64,000 nt of DNA, taken from Patellaria atrata CBS 101060 (lineage: Eukaryota; Ascomycota; Dothideomycetes; Patellariales; Patellariaceae). The notes beneath the pieces are model-generated. The model had not been told where the DNA came from. It worked only from the letters and a program-made list of their open reading frames with translations, and did no database searches. This document shows, piece by piece, positions 47,332 through 58,882 of the stretch. The stretch lies in assembly GCA_010093705.1 (NCBI GenBank), contig MU006089.1:415570-479569 (forward strand), in the 5' to 3' direction. The position numbers and the translations under genes are program-made. Position 1 is the stretch's first letter; every line of letters begins with the position of its first letter.

Positions 47332-49212
47332 ATGTCCTCCTTCTTCACACTTCCCGCGTCCCAACGTAAAAGAAAGCGACCTGAAGGCTCGACCGCACCA
47401 TCTTCCAAGAGAAGAACGGCTTCCTCGTCCGCTGGTCCCAGACAGAACAGACCTGCAAAAGCTAGGAAAGAGAGGGATAAGTCAATATCAGTCAGTGAAG
47501 ATGATAGCGACGAGGACGACCATGCTCGCTCCCCAAATCCCGCCTCAGAAGAGGAATCAGATGATGAAGAAACAGCTGCAGAGCGCCGTTTGCGCCTCGC
47601 AGAACAATATCTCGAGAACATTCGCGAAGAGGTAGATGAGGCAGGCTTTGATGCTGCAGACATAGATAAAGATCTCATTGCTGAGCGCTTGAAAGAAGAT
47701 GTTGCAGAGACCAAGGGTAAAGTTTTTAAATACATAGCGAAAGAGTTAGACTGGGAGGGGGCAACGCATACTTTATTCCGCGCGGATCAGCACCCTATCA
47801 CCGGAGTAGCAACGTACGGAGACTATGCATACACAGTAGGGAAGGACATGAGCATAGTCAAATGGGAGATCCCAACGCCACCTCCAGATACCGTCAACGG
47901 ATCTGATTCCTCCGCTACCTTAAACGGTTCAACTCGAGGGTCGAATTACACCCTCCGACGCAGACCCAAAAAGCTACTATATACCAGAGGACTCCATAGC
48001 ACATCTTCTTCCAAGGAAAGTCTAAAATCAAGAAAAGAGCCCCCACAACACCACACCTCTCAGATCCGCTGCGTCGCCGCCTCCCCCACTGGCCGCTTTC
48101 TCGCGACAGGTGACAGCACCGGTACGCTCATAGTCTGGGACCCAGAAACATTGAAACCTCTCAAGGTCTTCGCGACCCAGCACCGTGGTGCAATCAATGG
48201 CCTTGCTTTTCGAAGGGGAACGAATCAGCTCTTCTCCGCGAGCTCGGACCGCACTATCAAGCTCTGGAGTCTCGACGAGCTCGCGTACATCGAGACGCTC
48301 TTCGGACACCAAGACATCGTCGTCGACGTCGCCGCGCTGGCAGACGAGAGCTGCGTCAGCGTCGGCGCACGGGATCGCACCGCGAGACTGTGGAAGGTAG
48401 TCGAAGAGTCCCAGCTCGTCTTCCGCGGCGGCGGCTCCGGCGGCTCGAAGTCCAAACTCAATAAATGGGAACCTATACGCCAGAACCAGGAAAACGTGGA
48501 CGAAAAGAACCTCAGCCATGACGAGGGTTCTATTGACCGTCTCTGCATCCTCTCCTCCGACCTCTTTGTCACCGGCTCCGATAACGGTGCCTTGGCCCTA
48601 TGGAACATTCATAAGAAAAAACCAATCCATGTCGTCCCTTTGGCGCACGGGTTGGATCCGGGAATCACGAAGGAGGAAGCACTCGCGGAAGAGGACTTGG
48701 AGAGTGTGGAGTGGAGACCCCCGCCGAGACAGCCAAGGTGGATCACCGCCCTCGCTAGTGTGCCGTATGCGGATGTCGTGGTCAGTGGGAGCTGGGATGG
48801 GTGGGTGAGGGTTTGGAGGGTCGAAGGGGGGAGGAGGTTGATTGAGGTTGGGAAGGTCGGGTATCAACATCAACTGAACTCTATTCCTCCGGCTGGGGGG
48901 GAGAGTAATGGTGCGAATGAGGAGATGGAAAATGGAGGATCTGGTGTGATTGGGGAAGCAGAGGCGAAGGAGAAGACACCCGTAAGGGGCGTTATTACTG
49001 ATATCTCCATCTTTGAACGAGGCGAGAGGGGGAGAGATGGCGTGTGCATTGTCGCGGCGGTGGGCAAGGAACATCGATTGGGTCGGTGGTTCAAGATGCC
49101 TGGGAAGAACGGGGGCGTGGTGTTTGAAGTGAGGAGAAAAGCGGGCCTAGGCCGAACTAGCTCTGATCCGATGGTGAACGGTGAGGTGAGCGAGGGTGAA
49201 AAGGACGCGTAA
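47332..49212 (+). CDS. RRP9: Rrp9/U3-55K, WD-repeat protein of the U3 snoRNP
   Basis: A single exon, 626 residues. A basic and acidic N-terminal tail (SQRKRKRP ... EDDSDEDDHARSPNP) carries the nuclear localisation region. The linker helix AAERRLRLAEQYLENIREEV is the family signature before the propeller. WD repeats follow: ITGVATYGDYAYTVGKDMSIVKW, IRCVAASPTGRFLATGDSTGTLIVWD, INGLAFRRGTNQLFSASSDRTIKLW, VVDVAALADESCVSVGARDRTARLW, LCILSSDLFVTGSDNGALALW and VVSGSWDGWVRVW. In yeast Rrp9 joins the U3 small nucleolar RNP and is needed for 18S rRNA processing. Ser-rich and Gly-rich inserts (NGSDSSATLNGSTRG, RGGGSGGSKSK) interrupt the propeller, as often in filamentous fungi. Confidence 0.94.
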   Translation: MSSFFTLPASQRKRKRPEGSTAPSSKRRTASSSAGPRQNRPAKARKERDKSISVSEDDSDEDDHARSPNPASEEESDDEETAAERRLRLAEQYLENIREEVDEAGFDAADIDKDLIAERLKEDVAETKGKVFKYIAKELDWEGATHTLFRADQHPITGVATYGDYAYTVGKDMSIVKWEIPTPPPDTVNGSDSSATLNGSTRGSNYTLRRRPKKLLYTRGLHSTSSSKESLKSRKEPPQHHTSQIRCVAASPTGRFLATGDSTGTLIVWDPETLKPLKVFATQHRGAINGLAFRRGTNQLFSASSDRTIKLWSLDELAYIETLFGHQDIVVDVAALADESCVSVGARDRTARLWKVVEESQLVFRGGGSGGSKSKLNKWEPIRQNQENVDEKNLSHDEGSIDRLCILSSDLFVTGSDNGALALWNIHKKKPIHVVPLAHGLDPGITKEEALAEEDLESVEWRPPPRQPRWITALASVPYADVVVSGSWDGWVRVWRVEGGRRLIEVGKVGYQHQLNSIPPAGGESNGANEEMENGGSGVIGEAEAKEKTPVRGVITDISIFERGERGRDGVCIVAAVGKEHRLGRWFKMPGKNGGVVFEVRRKAGLGRTSSDPMVNGEVSEGEKDA

Positions 49213-49432
49213 AGTGTACAGTACCAAAACGAGCGCGGTCTTGTACAGGCATTGCATATTTTTATTGACGTCGGATATGGACGTCATGGTATAGACTACC
49301 ACTACTACTGTGACTTTTGAAGCATGATATGACAGGTCACCGAGGACCTATACTCTCCTCTAATCCACAACATCTCGATCATGGTGACCATGCATCTCCA
49401 CTCCGTGACTGTCTCAACTCTGTTCGCTATCC

Positions 49433-51217
49433 TCACTCACCACGCAAGGTAACCTGGTCACTATCGTGACTAGCTACAGTACTCTCGCCATCACCACACA
49501 GGGTCGTCTCGCCCTCACTACCTCTACGAACGTAACGAACCTGAAGATTCTGATGAGCCCTAACGTCCACACCACGCCCACGAGGCTCAGCCGTCTCGAT
49601 AACCTCATCATCGCTATCCACAAGTGGGCCCCTGTCGCCCCAAGTGGCGGCATTATCTATCCACTCCGATCCAGGCTCACCCAGCAGTCTCTTCCTCCAA
49701 AGCATGTTCTTCAATAAGGTAGCGCCATGCTTGCTGAAGCAGAGGGCGGGGTCGACGGGCTTGACGGCGTCATTGCCGAGGACACCGAGCGCGGCAAGGC
49801 CGAGGTAAGAGTGGTAGATGTCTGGGGGGTCGCCGGGGAGCTTGCCGAAGCCGCCGATGGCGTGTTGGGGCTTTGAGAGGAGGTATAGCTGGTTTTCGGT
49901 GTAGGAGAGGAGATTGAGTTTGCCTAGGATCTGGTGGGGGTGGGTGAGCTTAGTGCGGGGTGAAAGTGGGATATTTATGGGGCAGGGATATTGTGGGTTG
50001 AGGGTTAGGGGAGGTTTGGTTTAGGGGTCATATTGAGTTGAACTTACAGCCATCGATGCGCATGTCCACCATGCATAGCAGGTATCTGCAACCTTATTGG
50101 GGCGGCCGTTGAAGCCGATCCATTGGAGTTCGACTGCAGGTGGTGGACGGTCTTTCTCGCACGTTTCATCGGATTTGGCGGGTACGCTACGCGTCTTAAC
50201 GAAGCTGTGCGCGTCGTGGCAGGTTGCTGTTGTATCGGTTTCGTCGGAGTAGGTATCTGCGGCCTCTTCGTCGTCTAGAGTGGTGGTCTGGCGTGATACG
50301 AACCAGCGGACCGTGAGGTCAAGGTCAGTCAAGCCGGATAGACGCACGTTACCATAGTGGTACAGATGACCTCCTACTCCATTAGGAAGGCGGTCAAGGA
50401 ATGAGAGTGTACTGATGGCGCAGTATGTGAACCCAGCTAGAATATCATGAGTAGGATAGACAGCGTGGATACCTCTGCTTGCATACCGTGTGCTTCGTGA
50501 AAAGGGGCTTCTGAGATGCCACCATCATATGTCTGCGCATGTTTTAGAGATACAAAGTACGTATACAAAGGGGATTCACAGAAAACCCGAACGTACTTGT
50601 GACCTTCTTATGCAGTCTACGAGCTTGTCGACGTTGATATCGGGCATACCCAAGACTGAACCGGTCTTATGCCCACGCAATATGTACCGTATTCCAGTCG
50701 CACAGTATCCGAATCGAGTATCTTGCCCTCCCTCTATCTGTCCGTTCTCACCTAGTATTTCACCAAAGCTTCCATCTTCTCTTTGCATCTGTAGTAACCA
50801 GCGTAGACACGCTCTCTTGTTCACGCGCTGGAGACTATCTCCAAGCAATATCAAGGTCGAAAGAGCAAAGTACGTGGCGGGAATATTGGCAGGATCCCAT
50901 TGTTTATTTTGTTTATTCCTCAATTGTCCGAAATCTGTTCCTGGAAATCCTCTGAAACCACCTTCAGGATGCTGGCAGCTGTACAGGAAGCGCGCGTAGT
51001 CTGCTCGTTCTGCGGGAGTCGTGCTTGGTAGGAGGGCGCCCAGGAGGTCTAGAGCGGATATGATGAAGAAGGATAGCATCAATCGGTTTGAGTCATTGCT
51101 GGTGTATTGGTGAGGTAGGTAAGTTTTGAGACATCGTTTCCAGTAATTGATATGCTTCGCCCTGTCCAGTCCACTATGTGCGGCGAACCCTGGGTGAATG
51201 GTTGCGTTTTGGGCCAT
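49433..51217 (-). CDS. CDC43: Geranylgeranyltransferase type I beta subunit
   Basis: Four exons: 51217-50597, 50532-50487, 50436-50048 and 49930-49433, 517 residues; phases close. The alpha-alpha barrel repeats show typical prenyltransferase motifs: YSCQHPEGGFRGFPG, REDGSFGE, RFGYCATGIRYIL, QTYDGGISEAPFHEAHAGFTYC, GFNGRPNKVADTCYAWW and IGGFGKLPGDPPDIYHSYLGLAAL. The catalytic zinc ligands are visible as the Asp and Cys of ADTCYAWW and the His of DIYHSYLG. With the common alpha subunit (Ram2) it geranylgeranylates CaaX proteins such as Rho1 and Cdc42. The start at 51217 (MAQNATIHPGF) is preferred; an in-frame ATG at 51274 adds 19 hydrophobic residues. The 70-residue insert around TLDDEEAADTYSDETD is species-specific. 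The C-terminal tail after WGDRGPLVDSDDE looks disordered. Confidence 0.93.
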
Positions 51218-52158
51218 GAGTCGGAGGAAACAGATCTGCGCCCAGGATAATTGGTAGATTATGAAATGAAGCACATAAAGGAAGTCTTAAATAGCTATCT
51301 GGAAGCTTTCTTGTTCATGTTAGTGACGCGTTCGATCTGAAGGTCAAATGGTGTCGGAGATCGGTTGGTGGGGGGGTGCATCATCCGGAAGTCTTCCGGG
51401 GGATCTTTAGGGGGGTTAAGGGGGGGTAGAGGGCATAGCTCGCATGGACTACCCGAACCCCTCTTGCAGGAGCTTCATGCATCTCTAGGATGGCAAGAAA
51501 AATGGGTTTTAAAATAAAACCCAGGTTTGAACCATACACCAAAAAAGCCCGGTTTAAACTGGTATTAAACCAACAAGTGACTAAGTTTACTGTACGAGCT
51601 AAGTAAGACACACGTTATCTGTCCGGTCCCCGCTACTTAAGGTTCACGTGCACCGCTTGTTATCTAGGCTGAATAGGGTTAGCGGGCGTAAATAGTCTTA
51701 GTCAGTCTACCTTAGAAGATATACGCTAAAGGCTTGGTAGTTCAAATATTTCAAAACACCGGGTTTACACCAGGTTTAACCCGGTTAATTTAGATGCCAA
51801 CCTTACCTATGCATCTCAAGACAGCTGAGTGGCTTAGGGAGCTGACACACAGTTTGAGGCTGAACACGGGATACGAGAACCCTGGAGAACATCCTGAAAC
51901 TCATGCAAACAACCATTTCTCACTTTCTCTACTCTTACATAGCGACAGCGAGTATACCCTAGATATTGTCGCTTCCTCCTGAATCGACGTACTCATAAGG
52001 CAGTCCTAGCAATAGCCACTGTGCGGAGGTTTCCCCGTTTAGTGACTACTCCCGCCGCAATCTTCCAGCTTCAACACGTCTACTTTCATACATTCGTTTA
52101 AAAACGTTGTAACAGCAATCGCACCTCATTTGCAACTTTTTTTACACCGCTAGACGTC
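51218..52158. other. Divergent intergenic region with a MITE-like insertion
   Basis: Promoters of CDC43 and the RhoGAP gene flank a foreign-looking middle. G-runs occur at 51370-51430. A short element bounded by inverted repeats is listed separately. Nothing here codes for a recognised protein. Confidence 0.5.
51548..51784. mobile_element. MITE-like element with imperfect terminal inverted repeats
   Basis: The left end (51548-51571, CCCGGTTTAAACTGGTATTA..) and the reverse complement of the right end (51759-51784, CCGGGTTAAACCTGGTGTAA..) match at most positions over about 24 bases. The interior (about 190 bp) has no coding frame. The right end is also internally palindromic, and a further related hairpin (GGGTTTT..AAAACCC) lies just outside at 51504-51522. 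Size and structure suit a non-autonomous DNA transposon. I cannot see a clear target-site duplication, so the borders are approximate. Confidence 0.45.
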
Positions 52159-54845
52159 ATGTCAAGTGCCGGTTTCGCCAACTCATTTTGGTCCAGCGAC
52201 TATGCTGGAGGTATACGCCGACCCCAATGCAATGTTCTCCTAAGAACACCTAGTTAACGGAATATCTAGGTCTTGGTGTCCTATTCGGAAAGTTACATCA
52301 GGGTGTCGAAGAAAATCAACAAGTATTAACCATTGCTCGAATGCGCGCCGAGTCGGAGGAGCTATACAGTAGAAGTCTTGCTGAGATCGGTCCAACCGCT
52401 GATAGTATACGGGGAGGTTTTGGTAAAGATGATGGAGCTAGTGTGCGGAAGGTACGTCTCTACGCGTATATTTGGACTTCATTCAAGAACTAATTTGTCC
52501 AAGGCATACGAAGGTGTACGATCCAGCATGGCCTCAGAAGCAGACAAGCACAAGGATATAGCCCGTAATATCAGAGAATTGGTTGTCAATCCTTTCAGTC
52601 GATGGTGTGAAGCGCACGCATCCCGCGTCCAGAATTCTCAGGATGATCTTCAATCAAGAATAAAGCTCCACGATAAGCAAGCAGAAGCAGTAAAGAAACT
52701 ACGGAGCCAATACTACAACAAGTGCCGTCTGGTGGAAGATCTCGAGGAAGAGGACAAATTAGCTTTTCAGGATCCTCAAAGTGAGGTAGTGCAGAGCCCA
52801 AAACCTAAAAACATACCTACAGTAAAGCTTTCAGAACCAGAAGAGCCGGAGGATGATCCAGAACCCATAGAAATAGGTGGAAAAGACTACATGCCTGATG
52901 ATGTTAAAAAGATTCTAACGCACATGCTAAATACCATCAAAATCGGAGAGGTAAAAGTTCCAATCTTAGGCACATATCAAAATGTATCCTCAGGTTCAGA
53001 TATCACCCAGTATATCCAACAGCACATGGGCGCCTCTAGTGTCAGCTTCGCAGAGAGCATTGGACAGGATATGGTAGCACACGGTTTCCTGAGACTGGTA
53101 GGCAATGTGGGCAATACTTTCGCCAATAGCTCCAAAATGAGCTACCAATGGAAACCCAGAGTGTTCGAGATCACTGGTATTCCAGAAAAAAAGGTGCCCA
53201 TGGCGAGAACTTTCTCTACTCTCTCGCAAGATAGTGTTGATTCTCCTGTGGGAGCTGTTGGGGAATATCTGGCTAATTGGAATCCCCTAAACAACCCATA
53301 TCCGAATGAGACACCGGCGGAAAAGCTACGTCGTGAAGCCCGTGAAACAGATGAGCGATACAAAGCTTCTGTGACAAAATTGGACTCACTACGTTGCAAT
53401 CTCGAAGAAGCTATGATTGATCATCTGAAATTCATGGAGCGCTGTGAGCTTGACAGGCTCAAAGCGATTAAAGCTGTAATTCTTGACTTCTCAGGAGCGA
53501 TTGGAAATGTCATCCCCAGTCTCCAGAGTACTGTAGACAACATGCTACTATTTCAGGAGACTGTACAGCCGGCAGGTGACCTTAGATACCTTCTCGAGAA
53601 CTACCGTACAGGTCAATTTGTCCCCAAGGTTCAAGTCTACGAAAACTATTATAACTCAGTAGACGGTATGTATTACAGAAATTGTGTCAGAGCAATATCT
53701 AACTCTCTGCAGAGCAAACATTCGGCGTGGACTTAGAAGCCAGAGCCCGTTCTGACAAGAAACGCGTACCTATTATTATTACAACTATCCTAACTTTCCT
53801 TGACAATCGTACGTAAAAGTGTCTATATTTCGATTGTATCCTCTAACTCTCCATAGACTATCCAGATCTCGAAGGTGATGAAGCCCGTCGTGGCATCTGG
53901 CTCGTCGACGTCCCACTGGCAGCAACCCACCACTTGCGCGATACCATCAACAACGGCAAAGCGATCCCTCACGAAGTTCTCGAGAAGTACGAAATACCCA
54001 TTGTCGCCAGCGTGCTGAAACTCTACCTTCTTGAACTTCCCGACTCCCTCGTATCTTCGCACGTCTACGAAATCGTCAAAACAATATACAGCACCACAGC
54101 CACCGATGCGAGTGAAGAGACCCGCATCTCAGTCATCCAATCGACTCTCGGCCAGCTCCGCCTGGCCAATATTGCTACCCTGGACGCCATCACAACGCAC
54201 TTCGTCCGTCTCATTGAGCTCACCTCCGCCGATGAAGCGTACGTTACCTCCCTCGCACACGCGCTCGCTCCCTGCATCTTAAGACCAAGGCAGGAGTCGA
54301 GCTTAACAATGAACGAGCGCTACGCCTACCGCCTCCTCCGCGACCTCTTCGCTCACAAAGACGCCATCTTCGGAGAACTCAAACGTGCCTCCTCTCTTGC
54401 ACACTCTTCGTCAGCAGCGACATCACGTCCCCGCGCAATCAGCACTGACGAATCTAACCGCCGTGCTCACATGGAGGAGCGCGCGAGAGCGATAGCCAAC
54501 CGCTCCCGCGCGTCATCCCCAGCACCGGGTCCCCGCACTCATCGCAGAGAAAAGTCCTCAGGCGGTCCGGAGACTAGGTTCCCAGTCGCGACGAGCAGCC
54601 CCACTGAGCGAAGGGCAACGGGTCCGGCGAGGAATAGTCTTGAGGTTCCTGGCAGCGTGGATGGGAGCCCCGTCACGGAGATCAAGACGAATGGGACAGA
54701 GGACACGAAGAGGGATTCTCTTGGTAGGGGGATGGGAGCCGGTGTGGGCGTACAAAGGGTTCAGAGGAAGGCACCACCGAATGCGGTGGGAACCCCAACT
54801 GAGACTAGGGGCGTGCAGTTAACGGATCGGCCCATGGATGATTAG
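52159..54845 (+). CDS. RGD2: F-BAR/DEP/RhoGAP protein of the Rgd2 type
   Basis: Five exons: 52159-52210, 52270-52451, 52504-53665, 53713-53808 and 53857-54845, 826 residues; introns are 47-59 bp with CTAAC-type branches. Residues 1-180 are an F-BAR helix bundle (FANSFWSSDYAGGLGVLFGKL, then RMRAESEELYSRSLAEIG). A DEP domain at about 235-320 (SDITQYIQQHMGASS, IGQDMVAHGFLRLVG) splits the F-BAR, whose last helices return at about 350-430. The RhoGAP domain is at about 465-650 (ARSDKKRVPIIITTILTFLD, NNGKAIPHEVLEKYE, LKLYLLELPDSLVSSHVYE, LAHALAPCILRP). The order F-BAR, DEP, F-BAR, RhoGAP matches yeast Rgd2, a GAP for Cdc42/Rho5. The tail is Ser/Arg-rich and disordered. The usual GxxRxSG arginine finger is not seen: the site reads RRGIWLVDVPLAATH. 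Confidence 0.92.
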
Positions 54846-55189
54846 GTGGACTTGTGAGTCTTCGATGATTAGAGATACTCGAGGAGGCTATGAACGGCAA
54901 TCAAATGATCCAAGGTATTGAAAATGAGCGAATGAGAAGGTGAGGTCTATTTGAATACGACATACCGATATGATTGAGTAAGTATCTCACTGAGCAGTTC
55001 TGGAACCCTTCCATGGGTCACTTTTTGAGGAAAGTTCTGGCGGTAAAATGGTGTTATGTTCTTGATTTCCTGGATGTATAATATGACCTCTACTTCTCTA
55101 GCTAGTATAGTGTGATATTGTAATGAATACGATGATTGTGCCTCATATAGCGCAATAGGGCCCCTTATGATGAGATCTTATGTCTACGA
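54846..55189. other. Intergenic, nothing recognised
   Basis: 344 bp following the RhoGAP stop; no gene or repeat recognised. Confidence 0.5.
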
Positions 55190-55720
55190 TTGTTTTCTTC
55201 TCTCAGGATCTACACTCCAGCTATGGAGTACATTAGATCTATAACACACAAATCCATCATGTCAACTTGGCCTCAACAATGGTGGCATGTAATGGAATGG
55301 ATTTTTCCAATAGACCTAGAAGACGTTAAGAACTATGCCAAGAGCTTAGAACTACAATCACTGTCCAAGGTCGAAGCGAGATACTTCATGTCTACTCTTA
55401 GCTACAGGAAGGCTTCTGGCACTGATCTCGATTCAATGCGTTATAGGTAAAGGTTTTCTTGATTTCTAGTGATATCGATATTCTCTTCCTCTTTTTGGAA
55501 TTTCTGTCATATGTTTCAACCTCTTCTACTGTTCCAAACTTCCAACCCTCAGGCACGCAGTATTAAGAACGTAAAGTATTCTGGCTAATAGCTCTGCCAC
55601 TACATTCAGCTACGCCATCAGTAGTAAACTTTCAGACTGTGGATCATTTCCTGATACCTTATTAGAGCAGAAGCAGATCCGTGTATGATTGAGGAGACCT
55701 TGTAGCTGGCTGGATGCATA
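55190..55720 (+). mobile_element. Possible decayed LINE reverse-transcriptase fragment
   Basis: The translation FMSTLSYRKASGTD resembles the 'rKAPGpDgip' block at the start of LINE reverse transcriptases. It is followed, across stops, by FLVISIFSSSFWNFCHM and by LSDCGSFPDTLLEQKQ, which is placed and shaped like the 'LPDTQmGgR' block. Order and spacing fit, but similarity is low and there are several interruptions, so this is tentative. Confidence 0.35.
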
Positions 55721-56343
55721 AAATGGAAACCTGATGCCATGCGAAGTGGGAGAGAGTGCATGGCGGCAACAATCCTCCGCTCTAGATTTCAGGACAACGC
55801 TTCAATGAAATACAACGTACATTCTCAAAAATCCGCTTTTATGAACGTAGAACATTCAGCTATATGGACTAGAGCCATTAGACGCCATAGCTTTTCTTGC
55901 GTATTCCGACAGCAATCCGGCTCAAGGAGTTACATTACGCACGTTGCATATTTGACTTCCTTTAATAGTCACTGTTAACCAGCAACTGCTGGGTTGGGAA
56001 ACTTTCTAGCTGAAATTGAACGTTAGGCTGGTGATCGGGATAAAGATCAAGGAAGTTTTACAAAGATTCAGTTCAACCGCCTCAGACCCTCCATAAAACC
56101 AAGTTATCTTGCCGCCTGTACCCACTCTCACGGAGAGTCTGTAGTGTGAATAAAGACTAACACCTCAGAATGGCTGGCTGAGTCACTGCTTCAGTTATTG
56201 GTTTCGTTGACTATACCGCAAGGAGATTGTACGCCTTGATCGACAAATGCAGTGGGTGGGTATGTGCTTCATCTATAACTATACTTTTCAATCCTATGTC
56301 TACCTCTCCTTTCAATTTCAAACAGACAAGTCTCAATTTCAAC
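55721..56343. other. Intergenic upstream of the tyrosinase pseudogene
   Basis: Short open frames only. The first part may extend the possible LINE relic. No feature can be supported. Confidence 0.4.
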
Positions 56344-58882
56344 ATGGCAGCACCTAAAGAGAGTCCACTTGATCGTTTGAAACGTATCTTTAAATCAACT
56401 TACGAGGATGATCTCAAACCCTATCAAATCACTGGCATTAAAAATGGCTTTGAGCCGAATGGGGAAGTGCAGATCAGGATGGAGATTGACAAGTTGTGGA
56501 ATTCGGATGAACCGATTCATGTCAATCAACTATCCCTCTTCATACTCGCAGTGAAGAAGTTTCAAGCAATTCCGTTCAACCAGAAATTGTCCTACTTTCG
56601 AATCGCAGGCTAGTAGCTATGGTGGGTTATATCTATAAATTCCAAGTGACTGACTATATACTCTTCTGGATAGGAATCCATGGTCTCCCTTGAGTCACTT
56701 GGGTCGAGGGTCAGGTTGACGGAGGTGGATGGTATTGCGCTCACTCCGAGAATACTTTCCCAACATGGGATCGCCCATATCTACTTCTCTTCGAGGTAAG
56801 TTAACGAGTAAAATCATAATTCCATTCCACAGCTAAAACCCTACATGCAGCAACGTTTATCCGAGTTAATGACAGAAAAAGGAGAAATAATCTCTGGATC
56901 TCCCAGCGAAGACCAAGCAGAGCTTAAGCACGCAGCAGATACATTTCACCTTCTATATTGGGATTAGGCAGCGAAGAAAGAGATGTACGAAGGTGTTTAT
57001 GACGATGATGTCCCCTTAATCCTTCAGCAAGAAGCCGTCAAGATTTGAACCAAGGACGGACTTCGATGGAGGCAGAATCCCTTATTTGGGTTCAAGATTT
57101 CGGGAGGAAAGACCATGGCCGGATGCGGAGTTGACTCTAAGATAAGCATGGTATGAACTCCCCCTTTCCTTCCCCCCAGAAAAAACATCTTCCTGGAGAA
57201 CATAGTAAACGTTTAACACTGTTCCAAGGAGTCGGTGGAAATTAAACGCAACATGACGTCGCAAACTGCATAAGCACCAGTAGGCATGCTTCGGTACAAC
57301 ACGAAGAAGATAAGACCTACTCCATCTCCTGTTATGAAGGACGGCAGGACAATGATGGCGTGAGAAGAACACTGAGAGACTACAAGCTCCAAACACCTGA
57401 AAATTTTCCGGACAAAAGTAAGAGTGGAATGATCATTGGGGGGGTTCTGAACGAACCTCTTCAAGAAGCATGCTACCGAGTTCTCACTATCGGTGATTAC
57501 GAAAGCTTTTCCGCCGGAAATCGTGCCAATAGCAATAACTAGGGATCCCTAAAGTCACTTCACAACACGATCCATAGTTATTGTGGGGGAGCCAGTGATA
57601 TTAGAACGATTGGTAGGGTTAAATGTGGGCACATGTCTTATATCGCCGTTACTGCATTTGGCCCTATCTTTTGGTTACATCATAGGTAAGTACTTGCCTT
57701 CACTAATAGCTGGTATGTCTCTGGATGCTTTGATTATGTCAGCAATGTTGATCGTCTCTTCACTATTTGGCTCGCACTTTACCCTCTAACCACTGACCAG
57801 CCGCAGCATTGGTTCGAAGATCCCACAAGGGCTCAAAAAGCATTAAAGCCATTCCATAAATCCTTGGAATCAGATGGCTTCTGGACTTCTGACGATACTA
57901 GGGAAACAGGGAACCTTGGTTACACTTACCCTGATGTGCCCAAAAAGCTCCAAATTCAGGATGGTAGACGTACATTCATCAGTGTACGAACGCAAGAGGA
58001 ACTCATTCGTGATCTCAACGGACTCTATGGTTCAACCAGACATGGAGTACAGAAAGCTCATCAGAAGCCTGTTGCGTCGAGGGTATTGAAATTAGCGGAT
58101 GCATTTCAACGCAGGGAGGAAGTAAGGATTCAGGCCCAGATCACAAATGCCGATCCTCTCCCCGAAGTCATTCATGAGAAAGTCTACATCGCGCTTATCA
58201 AATATGAAATGTGAGGTTATAACCCTTCGCTAGTAGCAGGCTGCTAATCAGGTTGAGATTCGATCTTCGAGGCGAACCATTCAGCGTCGATCTCTTCATT
58301 GGTAAAGTTCCCGAGACGAACACACCTCATGATGCACTGGAATTCAAAACCCTCGTCGAGCGGGTTTATTTTTTCGTTACCCTGGTGGAGATAGAAGATG
58401 TTGCGGAAACACCTCAATGTAAGAACTGCGAAAAGCAAGCTAGTAAACACGTCGAAGGCACCGGCCAAATCGTCCTGAAAAACTCTCTCATCACCCCTTC
58501 AAACAGCAACTAGAGCATGAGAATACAGTCCACCGGAACCAGGAGCTGCGCTCGCTAGATCCAGAGGATATCGCACCTTTCTTGAAGGACAATTTGCACT
58601 GGCGCATTGTAACCGTAAGTTAATCCACATCTCTCTTCTTCACGACTATCCTCTCTGCATTAGCTAACATTTTCCTAGACCGATGGAATCTTGCGCAAGG
58701 AGGACGTTCCTTCCCTGAAGGTCGCTGTCGCTGTCGGCGAAGCCACCCATTTCGCCGACAGTACCAAGCTGTCCATTTACGAAAAGTACAAGATTCTGTA
58801 CGAAATTACCGACAATCGTCTGGCTGGTGCTCAGCCCGAAGATCATCTGCTCGACGGCTCGGATCTTTACGACAATGCGTGA
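56344..58882 (+). pseudogene. Tyrosinase (polyphenol oxidase) pseud​ogene
   Basis: From ATG 56344 (MAAPKESPLDRLKRIF) the sequence reads as a fungal tyrosinase: PYQITGIKNGF, VQIRMEIDKLW, LSYFRIAG-GIHGLP, the CuA region WYCAHSENTFPTWDRPYLLLF, LLYWD, QNPLFGFKISGG, SLHNTIHSYCGG, then CuB GHMSYIAVTAFGPIFWLHH joined by an intact 64-bp intron (57684-57747) to SNVDRLFTIWLALYP. The central region (FWTSDDTRETGNLGYTYPD) and C-terminal domain (FDLRGEPFSVDLFIG ... LLDGSDLYDNA) follow. Lesions: a TGA after GIHGLP; TAG after LLYWD and TGA after EAVKI, both where Trp is expected; TAG near 57540; a frame change near 58480-58520; and His to Asp in the CuA WHRPY motif. The first intron's donor is GC, not GT. 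Tyrosinases oxidise phenols to quinones (melanin, browning). Confidence 0.85.

Noticed and set aside
57172-57800. Apparent foreign insert in the middle of the tyrosinase relic, with a membrane-like frame at 57583-57789.
   Set aside because: Read in the correct frame, this stretch is the tyrosinase CuB site and its intron (GHMSYIAVTAF, WLHH, then SNVDRL), so nothing is inserted.
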